This document shows positions 27,701-35,790 of a stretch of DNA of 64,000 nt, one piece after another. Numbering within the stretch: position 1 is the stretch's first letter; each line of letters opens with the position of its first letter. The position numbers and the translations under genes are program-made. The DNA comes from Actinophytocola oryzae (GTDB lineage Bacteria; Actinomycetota; Actinomycetes; Mycobacteriales; Pseudonocardiaceae): positions 310,001 through 374,000 of the forward strand of contig NZ_SOCP01000001.1 in NCBI RefSeq assembly GCF_004364325.1, written 5' to 3'. Below the pieces are notes generated by a model. The model saw nothing but the letters and a program-made list of their open reading frames with translations. It was not told the origin of the DNA and did not search any database.

Positions 27701-28034
27701 TGTCGCCATGGCCGAGCCGATCGCGCCGCCCGCCGAGCCGGTGGAGGTGGACGCCTCGCCGCACTACGGCACCTACGAGCGCGCCAGCGTGCGGGTCGAG
27801 GTGTTCGCCGGTGAGGACGGGCCGGTCATGCGGTCCACCGTGACCGGGCCGCTCGCCGAGCTGATCCCGGAGGAGGAGCGCCAACAGGAGTACCCGATGG
27901 TGCCGGTCGACCAGAACCTGTACGTGATGCGGGAACCCACGGCACGCACGTGGATGGCGGTCACGTTCTACTCGCTGCCGACCGGCGAGCGGTATGTCCA
28001 CTTCGGCGTCCGCGCGACTCCGAAAGTCGCCTGA
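24771..28034 (+). CDS. S9 prolyl-oligopeptidase / class C beta-lactamase-like fusion
   Basis: The 1087-aa cytoplasmic protein has two enzymes in one chain. Residues 1 to ~370 form a TolB/WD-like propeller. Residues ~380-625 form an S9 hydrolase with Ser489 (GYSYGG), Asp565 (GDADF) and His597 (GGTHLF). From ~628 a class C beta-lactamase/DD-peptidase domain follows with S692-I-S-K695 and Y784-C-N786, then a small C-terminal barrel. S9 enzymes cut short peptides. The second domain family includes D-aminopeptidases and D-esterases. There is no signal peptide, so it should act on imported peptides. GTG at 24771 overlaps the ATPase stop, and the stop overlaps the M20 start. Confidence 0.9.
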   Translation: MTRRQRIEDLTGFAVPEQPTLSPDGTRTAYVLRTTKDDETQRAIWLVDDELRQLTRGANDFAPAWSPDGTKLAFLRAKDGPPQLWVLPASGEPEQLTTLALGAGAPRWSPDGTMIAFAAAVETGDSDQKTPMVTERLDYQADGAGYLRTIRKHLHVLDLDSGDVRQVTEGDWHAGEPAWSPDSTRLAYGAATAPDADLEARAPVYVLDVTDPLATPKLAGLPDGIAACATWVDDDTLLVVGMADSPVGHARLLRLPVGGEPTDLTGLDRNLMPGGPGYPGAEPQLGGDGVLYCVRDRGCTHLYTVSLAGGTPRPVVTGAGRVVSGVSVAGDKAAIVLATPTSFGEVVTVDLATGAETVRTKHTDTETELFVREETEFTISDGTTVHGWLVRDPATTGPSPLLVDIHGGPHNAWNGAADEAHVYHQELAALGWTVLLLNPRASDGYGEEFYNATIGAWGVADAKDFLEPVDKLVAEGVADPDRLAVSGYSYGGFMTCYLTSRDTRFAAAVAGGVVADLTSMAGTSDAGHLLAVHELGGGDSYAEMSPFARVRDVRTPTLVIQGDADFRCPVGQAQQWYSALREQGVPTRLVLYPGGTHLFILEGRPSHRVDFNRRIVDWVEQHANGRKAQFDVAHWQRRLDILAEKHHVPGATLGILRVQDGHDDDLVEAAHGVLNVDTGVETTVDSVFQIGSISKVWTTTVVMQLVDEGKLDLDAPIAEVLPDLRLSDPDVTKSVTMRHLLTHTSGIDGDVFTDTGRGDDALERYVALLADVAQNHPLGATWSYCNSGFSLVGRVIEKVTGMTWDAAMRERIFTPLGLTHTGTLPEEALKFRAAIGHSGEKEPVVAHAWGLPRSAGPAGLINSTVREVLGFARLHLTGGLAPDGSRLLSEESAEAMTSFQADLPDKHSLGDSWGLGWIRMGWDGRRLIGHDGNTIGQSAFLRLLPDAGLAVTLLTNGGNTRDFYEDLYREIFAELAGVAMAEPIAPPAEPVEVDASPHYGTYERASVRVEVFAGEDGPVMRSTVTGPLAELIPEEERQQEYPMVPVDQNLYVMREPTARTWMAVTFYSLPTGERYVHFGVRATPKVA

Positions 28035-29140
28035 TGCTGGCCGAACTCCTCGCCGACACCGAGGAACTGGTGCGGTGCGAGTCGCCGTCCAGTGACCCCG
28101 AGGCCCTCGCCCGCAGCGCCGACGTCGTCGCCCGGGTGGGGGAGCGGCGGCTCGGCGTGGCACCGGAACGGCTCGGCATCCACCTGCGCTGGCGGCTCGG
28201 CGACGGGTCGGGAGTCCTGCTGTTGGGCCACCACGACACGGTGTGGCCGCTCGGCACGCTCGACACCCATCCGTACACGGTGGACGGCGGGGTCATGCGC
28301 GGTCCCGGCTGCTTCGACATGAAGGTGGGCCTGGCCATGGCCTTCCACGCCGCCGCGGGCCGCTCCGGCGTCACCGTCCTCGTCACCGGCGACGAGGAGA
28401 TCGGCTCCCCCGGCTCCCGCGAGCTGATCGAGGAGGAGGCGCGGAAAGCAGGCGCCGCACTGGTCCTGGAGGCGTCGGCGGACGGCGGGGCGCTCAAGAC
28501 CGAGCGCAAGGGCGTGTCCAACTACGAGGTCGTGGTGACCGGCCGCGCCGCACACGCCGGTCTCGAACCCGAACGCGGCCACAACGCGACGATCGAGCTG
28601 GCACACCAGATCCTGGCCATCGCCGCACTCGCCGACCCGTCCAGGGGCACGACCGTGACACCGACGCTCCTGTCCTCGGGCACGTCCGTGAACACCGTGC
28701 CCGCCAGGGGATCCGTCGCTGTGGACGTGCGGGTCCTCGACGAGGCCGAGCAAACGCGGGTCGACGTGGCCATGCGTGCGCTGCGGCCGGTCGTCCCCGG
28801 CACCACGCTCGAACTACGCGGCGGCCCCAACCGGCCGCCGCTCCAGGCGTCGGCGTCCGAGGCACTGTTCGCACGGGCCGCGGCCCTGTCGAAGGAGCTG
28901 GGGCTGCCGGACCTGCGTGGCGTCGCGGTCGGCGGCGCGTCGGACGGCAACTTCACCGCGGGGGTGGGCACACCGACGCTCGACGGGCTCGGCGCCATCG
29001 GCGGTGGCGCGCACGCCGACGACGAGCACGTGCTGGTCGACGCGTTGCCGGACCGGGCGCGGCTGCTCGCGGCGCTGGTCGAGGACCTACTGGCCGGAGC
29101 GACAACGCCGTCGGCCAGGACTGGTGCGCCTCGACCATGA
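28034..29140 (+). CDS. M20 metallohydrolase (carboxypeptidase G2-like), likely N-acyl-L-amino-acid hydrolase
   Basis: The 368-aa protein has the M20A pattern: LLLGHHDTVWP, GPGCFDMKVGLAMA for the shared zinc aspartate, TGDEEIGSPGSRELI with the catalytic glutamate, GRAAHAGLEPERGHNA in the dimer domain, and a late zinc histidine in GGGAHADDEHV. Such enzymes remove glutamate or acyl groups from amino-acid derivatives. Next to a GNAT and an N-acylamino-acid racemase, the best guess is an L-specific desuccinylase. It overlaps the S9 fusion by one base and the GNAT by four. Confidence 0.88.
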   Translation: MLAELLADTEELVRCESPSSDPEALARSADVVARVGERRLGVAPERLGIHLRWRLGDGSGVLLLGHHDTVWPLGTLDTHPYTVDGGVMRGPGCFDMKVGLAMAFHAAAGRSGVTVLVTGDEEIGSPGSRELIEEEARKAGAALVLEASADGGALKTERKGVSNYEVVVTGRAAHAGLEPERGHNATIELAHQILAIAALADPSRGTTVTPTLLSSGTSVNTVPARGSVAVDVRVLDEAEQTRVDVAMRALRPVVPGTTLELRGGPNRPPLQASASEALFARAAALSKELGLPDLRGVAVGGASDGNFTAGVGTPTLDGLGAIGGGAHADDEHVLVDALPDRARLLAALVEDLLAGATTPSARTGAPRP

Positions 29141-30012
29141 CGAACACCGACGGGGCCACGAGCATGGACGGCGTGACCAACCTGATCGCGGCCGACCCGC
29201 ACGCGGACCGTGCCGCCCGAGCGGCAGGCGTCTCGGTGCGCGAACTCGTGACCATCGAGGACTTCGTCGCCGTCAGCCGGCTGTTTCACGGCATCTGGCG
29301 TCCGGCGGCCGACAGCCCCCTCGTCACCACCGAGCTGTTGCGGGCACTGACGAAGGCAGGCAACTACCTGGCGGGCGCGTACGACGGGGATACGCTCGTC
29401 GGCGCGTGTGTCGGGTTCTTCGGCGCCCCGGCAGACGGCACGATGCACAGCCACATCGCGGGCGTCGACCCGTCGATGGCCGGCCGCAACGTGGGTTTCG
29501 CGCTGAAGCTGCACCAGCGGGCGTGGGCGCTGCGGCGGGGCGTCGGGGTGATCGCGTGGACGTTCGACCCGCTCGTGGCCCGCAACGCCTACTTCAACCT
29601 CGCGAAGCTCGGCGCCACCGCGGCCGAGTACCTGCCGGACTTCTACGGCGGCATGGAGGACGAGGTCAACGGCGGCGACGAGACCGACAGGCTGCTCGTG
29701 CGCTGGGACCTCGGCGCGCCGGAGGTCGTCGCGGCCTGCGCGGGGCGCCCGCACCTCGTCACGCACCACCAGGCGGTCGTCGCGCTCGGCCGCACCGCGG
29801 CGGGGGCCCCGGAACCCGGGGTGCTCGACGGGTCGCCGCTGCTCGTGGGGGTGCCGCCGGACGCGGCCACGCTGCGGGGGGCCGACCCCAGCGTTCGCAA
29901 GGAATGGCGCATCGCCGTGCGGGACGTGCTCGGCGGGCTGCTCGCCGACGGCGCGCGGGTGTCCGGGTTCGACCGGGCCGGGTGGTACGTCCTGACACGG
30001 GAGGACCGATGA
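29137..30012 (+). CDS. GNAT acyltransferase (COG3375-like), likely D-amino-acid N-succinyltransferase
   Basis: The 291-aa protein carries the COG3375-type GNAT blocks: SHIAGVDPSMAGRNVGFALK for acyl-CoA binding, GVIAWTFDPLVARNAYFNLA and KLGATAAEYLPDFYGG. In Geobacillus kaustophilus a GNAT beside an N-succinylamino-acid racemase transfers succinate from succinyl-CoA to D-amino acids, and this gene has the same partners. The assignment to that reaction is inference from context. The ATG at 29137 overlaps the M20 stop, and the stop overlaps the racemase ATG. Confidence 0.78.
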   Translation: MTNTDGATSMDGVTNLIAADPHADRAARAAGVSVRELVTIEDFVAVSRLFHGIWRPAADSPLVTTELLRALTKAGNYLAGAYDGDTLVGACVGFFGAPADGTMHSHIAGVDPSMAGRNVGFALKLHQRAWALRRGVGVIAWTFDPLVARNAYFNLAKLGATAAEYLPDFYGGMEDEVNGGDETDRLLVRWDLGAPEVVAACAGRPHLVTHHQAVVALGRTAAGAPEPGVLDGSPLLVGVPPDAATLRGADPSVRKEWRIAVRDVLGGLLADGARVSGFDRAGWYVLTREDR

Positions 30013-31121
30013 AACTGCAGGGTGTCGAGCTGCGGCGGATCAGGATGCCGCTGGTCTCGCCGTTCCGGACCTCGTTCGGGGTCGAGACCAACCGGGACGT
30101 GCTGCTCCTGCGCGTGGTCACCGACGACGCCGAGGGCTGGGCCGAGTGCGTCGCGATGTCCGACCCTCGCTACTCGTCCGAGTACGTCGACGCGGCCGAG
30201 GACGTGCTGCGCCGCTTCCTCGTGCCCGCCGTCGCGGCCCGCCCCGCGCTGGACGCGCACGGAGTCGCGCCCGCGTTGCACCAGTTCAAGGGCCACCGGA
30301 TGGCGAAGGCGGCGCTGGAGACGGCCGTCCTCGACGCGGAGCTGCGTGCTGGGGGGCGCACGCTCGCGCGTGAGCTGGGCGCGGTCCACGACCGGGTGCC
30401 GTGCGGGGTGTCGGTCGGGATCATGGCGTCGGTGGACGAGCTGCTGGACGCGGTCGCGGGCTACCTCGACGCGGGCTACGTGCGGATCAAGCTGAAGATC
30501 CAGCCAGGCTGGGACGTCGAGCCGGTGCGGGCCGTGCGGGAGCGCTTCGGCGACGACGTGCTGCTGCAGGTCGACGCGAACACCGCCTACACGCTCGCCG
30601 ACGCCCGCCACCTCGCCAGGCTCGACCCGTTCGACCTGCTGCTGATCGAGCAGCCGCTCGACGAGGAGGACGTGCTCGGCCACGCCGCGCTGTCCCGCGT
30701 CCTGACCACCCCGGTGTGCCTGGACGAGTCCATCACCTCGGCGAAGGCCGCCGCGGACGCCATCAGGCTCGGCGCCTGCTCGATCGTCAACGTCAAGCCC
30801 GGCCGGGTGGGCGGCTACCTGGAGGCGAAGCGCGTCCACGACGTGTGTGTCGCGCACGGCGTGCCGGTGTGGTGCGGCGGGATGCTCGAGACGGGGATCG
30901 GCCGGGCCGCCAACGTCGCGCTGGCCGCGCTGCCGGGCTTCACACTGCCCGGCGACACCTCCGCGTCGGACCGCTACTACCGGACCGACATCACCGAGCC
31001 GTTCGTTCTCCAGGACGGTCACCTGCCCGTGCCGACCGAACCGGGAGTGGGTGTGACGCCCGTGCCCGATGCGCTGCGTGAGACCACGACCAGCACTGAG
31101 TGGCTGTCGTTGTCCGACTGA
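30009..31121 (+). CDS. N-acylamino-acid racemase / o-succinylbenzoate synthase family
   Basis: This 370-aa enolase-superfamily protein has the catalytic set at the same numbers as the Amycolatopsis enzyme: K163 (IKLKIQPG), D189 (VDANTAY), E214 (IEQPL), D239 (LDESI) and K263 (NVKPGRVGG). The substrate loop at the start (MPLVSPFRTSFGVETNRDV) also fits. It interconverts D- and L-N-acylamino acids, and relatives can also make o-succinylbenzoate for menaquinone. No menaquinone genes are near, and the GNAT-M20-racemase order argues for the D-to-L amino-acid route. It is the last gene of the coupled run. Confidence 0.92.
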   Translation: MKLQGVELRRIRMPLVSPFRTSFGVETNRDVLLLRVVTDDAEGWAECVAMSDPRYSSEYVDAAEDVLRRFLVPAVAARPALDAHGVAPALHQFKGHRMAKAALETAVLDAELRAGGRTLARELGAVHDRVPCGVSVGIMASVDELLDAVAGYLDAGYVRIKLKIQPGWDVEPVRAVRERFGDDVLLQVDANTAYTLADARHLARLDPFDLLLIEQPLDEEDVLGHAALSRVLTTPVCLDESITSAKAAADAIRLGACSIVNVKPGRVGGYLEAKRVHDVCVAHGVPVWCGGMLETGIGRAANVALAALPGFTLPGDTSASDRYYRTDITEPFVLQDGHLPVPTEPGVGVTPVPDALRETTTSTEWLSLSD

Positions 31122-31188
31122 ACAACTTTCGGCGCGTACGTTGTGCACTTCGACGAACTAGGCTGGACGTCAGGCTCCTAACTTCGGG

Positions 31189-32805
31189 ATGGTGCTCGAC
31201 GCGATGAACCTCCGGCCGCGCGCCAGCCTGCGCCGCGTGCTCGACGACCTCGGCGCGACGCTGCTGGCCGTGGTCCACGGCGACGTGGACCGGGTGGCCG
31301 AGCTGGGTGGGATCGTGGTCCACGACCCGCTCGAGGAACAGGAGCTGCCCCGGCACGCGCTGGTCCTCGGCGTGGGGCTCCGGGATGTCGGCGAGATCGT
31401 CTTATTGTTGGACTCACTTGGTAGACATGGGGCGGCCGGGCTGGTGTTGCGTGCCCCGGTGCCGTCGGGCCTGGCGGAGGCGGCGACCCGGTCGGGCGTA
31501 GCGGTGCTGGCCCTGACACCCGGCGCGACCTGGGCCCAGCTGTCGGCACTGCTCCGCTCGCTCCTGGCGGAGGACCTCGGCGACGCGGGTGCGGAGACCC
31601 TCGGCGGGATGCCGTCCGGCGACCTGTTCGCCCTGGCCAACGCCATAGCCGCGCTGATCGACGCGCCGGTGACGATCGAGGACCGCAGCTCCCGCGTGCT
31701 GGCGTTCTCCGGTCGCCAGGACGAGTCGGACCCCTCCCGCGTGGAGACGATCCTCGGCAGGCAGGTCCCGGAGCGGTACACGCGCCTGCTCGTGGAGCGG
31801 GGCGTGTTCCGGGAGCTGTACCGCAGTGACCGGCCGGTGTACATCCCGCCGCTGATCGAGGGGCTGATCCTGCCGCGCGTGGCGGTGGCGGTGCGGGCAG
31901 GCGACGAGGTGCTCGGCTCGATCTGGGCGTCCGTGGGCGGCCCGCTGTCTGCCGACCGCACGCAGGCGTTCAGCGACGCGTCCCGTCTCGCGGCACTGCA
32001 CATGCTGGCACTGCGGGCCGGGGCGGACGTGGCCAGGCGGTTGCGCACGGACCTGGTGAGCACGGCGTTGGAGGGCGGCCCCGGCACGCGTGAGGCGCTG
32101 GACCGGCTGGGGCTGGGGGAGCAACCGCTGGTGGTGCTGGCGCTGGGGCTGGAGCGGGCGGGGGACGACGCGGCGCTGGTGTCCGAACGGCAGCGGCTCG
32201 CGGACGGGCTCGCGATGCACCTGAGCGCGGTGCACCCGCGCAGTGCCGCGGCCCTGGTCGGCCACGTGGCGTACGGGCTGGTCCCGGTGCGGGACACGGA
32301 GGCGGCGGTGCGTGTCGCGACGGACTTCCTCGATCGGGTCGGCGACCGGGTCCACGCGGTCATCGGCATCGGCCCGGTCGCGGAGGGCACGTCGGACCTG
32401 GCGTCGGCGCGGGCGAGTGCCGACCGGGCGCTGCGGGTGCTGCGGGCGGGCACGAACGGTGGCCGGAGTGTGGCGCGCCTGGAGGACGTGCACGTCGAGG
32501 CGCTGGTGCTGGAGCTGCGTGACCTGGTGGCGGCCCGGGGCGACCGGCCGACCGGCCCGGTGGCGCGGCTGTTCGCGTACGACGAGGAGCACAACACGAA
32601 CCTGGTCGCCACGCTGCGGGCGTGGCTGGACTGCTTCGGCGACGTGATCGCGGCGGCGGCGACCTTGTACGTGCACCCGAACACGTTCCGCTACCGGCTG
32701 CGGCGCCTGTCGGAGGTCGGCGGCATCGACCTGACCGACCCGGAGGCACGCTTCGCCGCGATGCTCCAGCTGCGTGTCGTGTCCCCCGCGAAGCTTGCCA
32801 CGTAA
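31189..32805 (+). CDS. PucR-family transcriptional regulator
   Basis: The 538-aa protein has an N-terminal PucR-type sensing region, a GGDEF-like middle domain and a C-terminal PucR helix-turn-helix (DVIAAAATLYVHPNTFRYRL). PucR regulators commonly switch on purine or amino-acid catabolic operons. It lies 67 bases after the racemase in the same direction and is the natural regulator of the peptide/D-amino-acid operon. The start is uncertain: ATG at 31189 has only a weak ribosome site and ATG at 31204 is also possible. A TAGGCT -10-like box sits in the gap. Confidence 0.85.
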   Translation: MVLDAMNLRPRASLRRVLDDLGATLLAVVHGDVDRVAELGGIVVHDPLEEQELPRHALVLGVGLRDVGEIVLLLDSLGRHGAAGLVLRAPVPSGLAEAATRSGVAVLALTPGATWAQLSALLRSLLAEDLGDAGAETLGGMPSGDLFALANAIAALIDAPVTIEDRSSRVLAFSGRQDESDPSRVETILGRQVPERYTRLLVERGVFRELYRSDRPVYIPPLIEGLILPRVAVAVRAGDEVLGSIWASVGGPLSADRTQAFSDASRLAALHMLALRAGADVARRLRTDLVSTALEGGPGTREALDRLGLGEQPLVVLALGLERAGDDAALVSERQRLADGLAMHLSAVHPRSAAALVGHVAYGLVPVRDTEAAVRVATDFLDRVGDRVHAVIGIGPVAEGTSDLASARASADRALRVLRAGTNGGRSVARLEDVHVEALVLELRDLVAARGDRPTGPVARLFAYDEEHNTNLVATLRAWLDCFGDVIAAAATLYVHPNTFRYRLRRLSEVGGIDLTDPEARFAAMLQLRVVSPAKLAT

Positions 32806-32835
32806 TTGTCGGTGCCCGCCGCTACCGTTGTCCCC

Positions 32836-33885
32836 ATGGCCGAAAACCTGTCCCTACCAGCGCTGTTGTCCCGTGCACTGGTGGCTTTCACGATCGAGCT
32901 CGACGACGAGCTGGAGCACCGCATGCCGCACCGGACGGCGGCCGGACCGCAGGCGCGGTCCGGCCGTGGCCCGTGGCTGACCTCGCTGGCGATGTGGGCG
33001 AACTTCCTGCGTTACCTGACCGGCGGTGGCGCTCCGTTACGTGAGCTGGAGTACCGGGCCGGGCTGGTGAACCTGGCCGGGCTGGAGCGGTGGGGGTACG
33101 TGACGGTGGCCCCGGCCGACACGTCGGTGAAGTCCCGCAAGGACTTCACGGTCGAGCTGACGCGCGCGGGCAGGCGCGCGTGCGAGGCGTGGGAGCCGTT
33201 ACCCGAGCTGGTCGAGACCAGCTGGCGAGAGCGCTTCGGCGAAGCACAGATCGATGCCCTGCTGACGTCACTGCGAGCGGTGGCGGCCGATCTGGAGGAA
33301 CTGGAGTGGCCGTACTGCCTGCCGGTGATCCCCTTCGCCGACGGAATGCGGTCACCGGTACCCCGCGCAGGTCGACCGGACGCCGACACACTGCCCGCGC
33401 TGCTGTCGCGGGTACTGCTGGCGTTCACGCTGGAGTACGAACGCGAGTCGGAGCTGTCGCTGCCGATCAGCGCGAACGTGCTGCGGGTACTGGACGAGAA
33501 GGGCGTCCGGGTACGCGATCTGCCGGGCCTGACGGGCGTGTCGAAGGAAGCGGTGAACGCGACGCTGACGTTCGTGACGAACAGGCAGTACGTGGTGGTG
33601 GAGCCACCACCCGACGGCGGCCGGTTCAAGCTGGCCCGCCTGACGACGAAGGGCAGAACGGCGCAGACCAACTACCACACCCTGATCGAGTCGATCTCGG
33701 AACGGTGGGAGAAGGAGTTCGACCTGACACCACTACGAAATGCCCTGACGGCGCTACCGGAAGAGATCCTGCGCGCAGGAGTAGGCCGACACCCGGAAGG
33801 CTGGCGAGCCCAACGCGGTGCACCGTCGACGCTGCCGCACCACCCGATGGTGCTACACCGGGGAGGCTATCCGGACGGGAGCTGA
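32836..33885 (+). CDS. Two-repeat winged-helix (MarR-like) regulator
   Basis: The 349-aa protein is an internal duplication. LPALLSRALVAFTIELD near residue 6 recurs as LPALLSRVLLAFTLEYE near residue 197, each followed by a winged-helix domain (LREL.YRAG.VNLAGLERWGYV; VRDLPGLTGVSKEAVNATL). It likely binds DNA as a pseudo-dimer. The ATG at 32836 is seven bases after TACCGT, the -10 spacing of leaderless actinobacterial mRNAs, and no ribosome site is present. Target genes are unknown. Confidence 0.7.
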   Translation: MAENLSLPALLSRALVAFTIELDDELEHRMPHRTAAGPQARSGRGPWLTSLAMWANFLRYLTGGGAPLRELEYRAGLVNLAGLERWGYVTVAPADTSVKSRKDFTVELTRAGRRACEAWEPLPELVETSWRERFGEAQIDALLTSLRAVAADLEELEWPYCLPVIPFADGMRSPVPRAGRPDADTLPALLSRVLLAFTLEYERESELSLPISANVLRVLDEKGVRVRDLPGLTGVSKEAVNATLTFVTNRQYVVVEPPPDGGRFKLARLTTKGRTAQTNYHTLIESISERWEKEFDLTPLRNALTALPEEILRAGVGRHPEGWRAQRGAPSTLPHHPMVLHRGGYPDGS

Positions 33886-33987
33886 ACGTCCCGATCGCTT
33901 GTCGCTGAGTAGCCTCTGTACCCGCCTTGACCGGTTTGTGGCGTGCTGGTGTGGTCGGGGTAGGGAGCTACTGGGGAGAGGTGCGAC

Positions 33988-34491
33988 GTGGCGACGACGA
34001 ACCCGAGGGACAAACTGACGTACACCGAACCACTGGCAACGGGCGAGGTGACGTTGGAGGCATCGCCGGAACAGGTCTACCGCCTGGTCAGCGACCCGGT
34101 GGCGATGGCGGACCTCGCCGAGGAGTTCTACAAGGCAAAGTGGATCAGGGGCGCGAAAGAGGCCGCGGTGGGCAACTGGTTCTCGGGCACGAACCGAAAC
34201 GGCTGGCGCCGCTGGGTGACCCACGCGGAAATCACCGAAGCCGATCCCGGCCGACGCTTCGCCTACCGAGTACGCACCCCGTTCTACGTCCCGATCTCCC
34301 GCTGGGAGTACGAGATAACCCCGACCGAGGAAGGCTGCCACCTGGCGGTGACCAACTGGCTCCGCGTCCCAGGCTGGTTCGTACCCGTGGCCATCTTCAT
34401 CACCGGCCAACCAGACCGCGCGGGCACCAACAACACGAACATCGCGACAACCCTGACCCGCCTGAAACAACACGTCGAGTCCCGCCCGTAG
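33988..34491 (+). CDS. SRPBCC-family (START-like) protein
   Basis: The 167-aa protein shows the polyketide-cyclase/START-like pattern EVTLEASPEQVYRLVSD, WRRWVTHAEITEADPGRRFAY and SRWEYEITPTEEGCHLAV. Such proteins hold a hydrophobic ligand in a deep pocket and include cyclases, lipid carriers and stress proteins. The GTG at 33988 follows GGGGAGAGG at good spacing. It stands alone, so a specific role cannot be given. Confidence 0.8.
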   Translation: MATTNPRDKLTYTEPLATGEVTLEASPEQVYRLVSDPVAMADLAEEFYKAKWIRGAKEAAVGNWFSGTNRNGWRRWVTHAEITEADPGRRFAYRVRTPFYVPISRWEYEITPTEEGCHLAVTNWLRVPGWFVPVAIFITGQPDRAGTNNTNIATTLTRLKQHVESRP

Positions 34492-34695
34492 AAGGTGTTC
34501 CAGCTCGGGACGACCAGCCATGCCGGCACCGACCGAGCTGTGCGGATCCTCCGGCAGCGCCCGGGTGAGGGACTCGCAACTCCGCTCCCGACGCGCTCGT
34601 GCTCCGAGGCGGCGACGTTTCACAGACGTTCCGACGACGGTCTTCCACCAGCGTAGGAGTCGTCGAATCCACAGGAACGAGTGAGAGGCAGTGCC

Positions 34696-35130
34696 ATGCG
34701 CATACTCCGCCGAACCGGCACCGCGATCGCGAGTGCGATTCTCGTCATCGCCGGCTCAACGCTGACCGCATCGCCCGCCTACGCCGCCGACTACGACTGT
34801 CCGGGTGGCAGCAACCCGAACGCGCTTCCAGGCACGGCCACGACACCGGTCTCGCCGGTGCACATCGGCGGTCGGGCGATCGAGCTCCGGTACAACCGGA
34901 CCGCTCGGTGCGCGTGGGGACGCATCACCCTGGGCGCGCCCGGCGACAAGATCTGGGTGGACTGGTCGAGGACGCTGACCGGTGACCACGCTCCGTGGGC
35001 ACAGCTGGGGGTCACGCAGATCGCCACCGGCACGAGCAAGTTCACCAACGCCTACAACGACGCAGGTTACGTCATGCGGGCCTGCGGCCAGCCGGTCGGC
35101 TACGGCCTCGTCTGCACCGGCTGGTACTGA
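34696..35130 (+). CDS. Secreted DUF2690-like small protein
   Basis: A 144-aa precursor with a Sec signal ending ASPAYA and a mature part of about 110 residues. The block GGRAIELRYNRTARCAWGRI followed by APGDKIWVD matches what I know of DUF2690, a domain found at the ends of actinobacterial regulators and in small secreted proteins. Four cysteines in the mature part could form two disulfides. GAGAGG precedes the ATG, and a strong terminator follows ten bases after the stop. Function unknown. Confidence 0.7.
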   Translation: MRILRRTGTAIASAILVIAGSTLTASPAYAADYDCPGGSNPNALPGTATTPVSPVHIGGRAIELRYNRTARCAWGRITLGAPGDKIWVDWSRTLTGDHAPWAQLGVTQIATGTSKFTNAYNDAGYVMRACGQPVGYGLVCTGWY

Positions 35131-35140
35131 CTTCACCGAA

Positions 35141-35173
35141 GTGGTGGTCCCCTGCCCCGGCGGGGACCACCAC
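35141..35173 (+). terminator. Terminator hairpin after the secreted DUF2690-like gene
   Basis: GTGGTGGTCCCC pairs perfectly with GGGGACCACCAC around a nine-base loop. It begins ten bases after the stop codon. No U-run follows, as is common for actinobacterial terminators. It also lies before the end of the opposing RiPP operon and may stop both. Confidence 0.75.
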
Positions 35174-35268
35174 CATGCCGGTCGTTCCTGCACACATCGG
35201 GATCGTGGTGAACCACAGAATTCTCGGTAGCGGCGCCGGTTGACACCGTTGGATCAGAAACAAGCCCT

Positions 35269-35790
35269 TCAGGTGACCCGCAGCGTCACGACTCCGCCCG
35301 GCCATGGGCCGGCGGGTGTCTCGACGGTGAACGTGTCGGTGATGTCGAAGCCGAGGCTCTCGTAGTGGCGGAGCACCGCACCGTCCGCGCCTGCCCAGCA
35401 GTCGCCGCGTAGTACGCCGACGCCACGCGATCTCGCCAGGTCCTTGGCGCACTCCATCATCATCCCGCTGATGTTGTGGCCCTTGTGGGTCCGGTCGACG
35501 ACCTGGATCGTCAGGTACAGCTCGGGCTCGGTGGGTGGCGGCACGAACGGGGGTGGGTCGCCGATGGCGAGTGCGCCGACCACCTCGCCGCCCAGGTACG
35601 CGAGAAACAGCGTGTCCTCGGTCGCCCAGCCGGTGGCCTGCTCGACCCCGCCGGGATCGGTCGAGAACGGTCTCGTGCCCCACTGCCCGGTGTGCCCGTC
35701 CGCCGCGAGCCACCGCACGGCGCCGTCCAGCAGCCGCAGCAACGCGCCCAGGTCACCAGGTCCGCCCGTGCGGACGACGAGGTCAGTCAT
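35269..35790 (-). CDS. GNAT acetyltransferase, last gene of the RiPP-type cluster
   Basis: The 173-aa protein has the GNAT core: LYLTIQVVDRTHKGHNISGM for acetyl-CoA contact, LRGDCWAGADGAVLRHYESLGF at the end. Its ATG overlaps the exporter stop (ATGA at 35787-35790), so it belongs to the radical SAM/precursor operon. It could acetylate the peptide product, or the host's own copy as self-protection. Acting on an unrelated metabolite cannot be excluded. Confidence 0.82.
   Translation of the reverse strand: MTDLVVRTGGPGDLGALLRLLDGAVRWLAADGHTGQWGTRPFSTDPGGVEQATGWATEDTLFLAYLGGEVVGALAIGDPPPFVPPPTEPELYLTIQVVDRTHKGHNISGMMMECAKDLARSRGVGVLRGDCWAGADGAVLRHYESLGFDITDTFTVETPAGPWPGGVVTLRVT

Noticed and set aside
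25308..28163. 951-codon open frame on the minus strand
   Set aside because: Antisense shadow of the S9/beta-lactamase fusion gene; no motif or start signal.
30009..31121. Dedicated o-succinylbenzoate synthase (MenC) for menaquinone
   Set aside because: No menaquinone genes are adjacent, and the overlapping GNAT and M20 genes fit the N-acylamino-acid route better. A dual activity remains possible.
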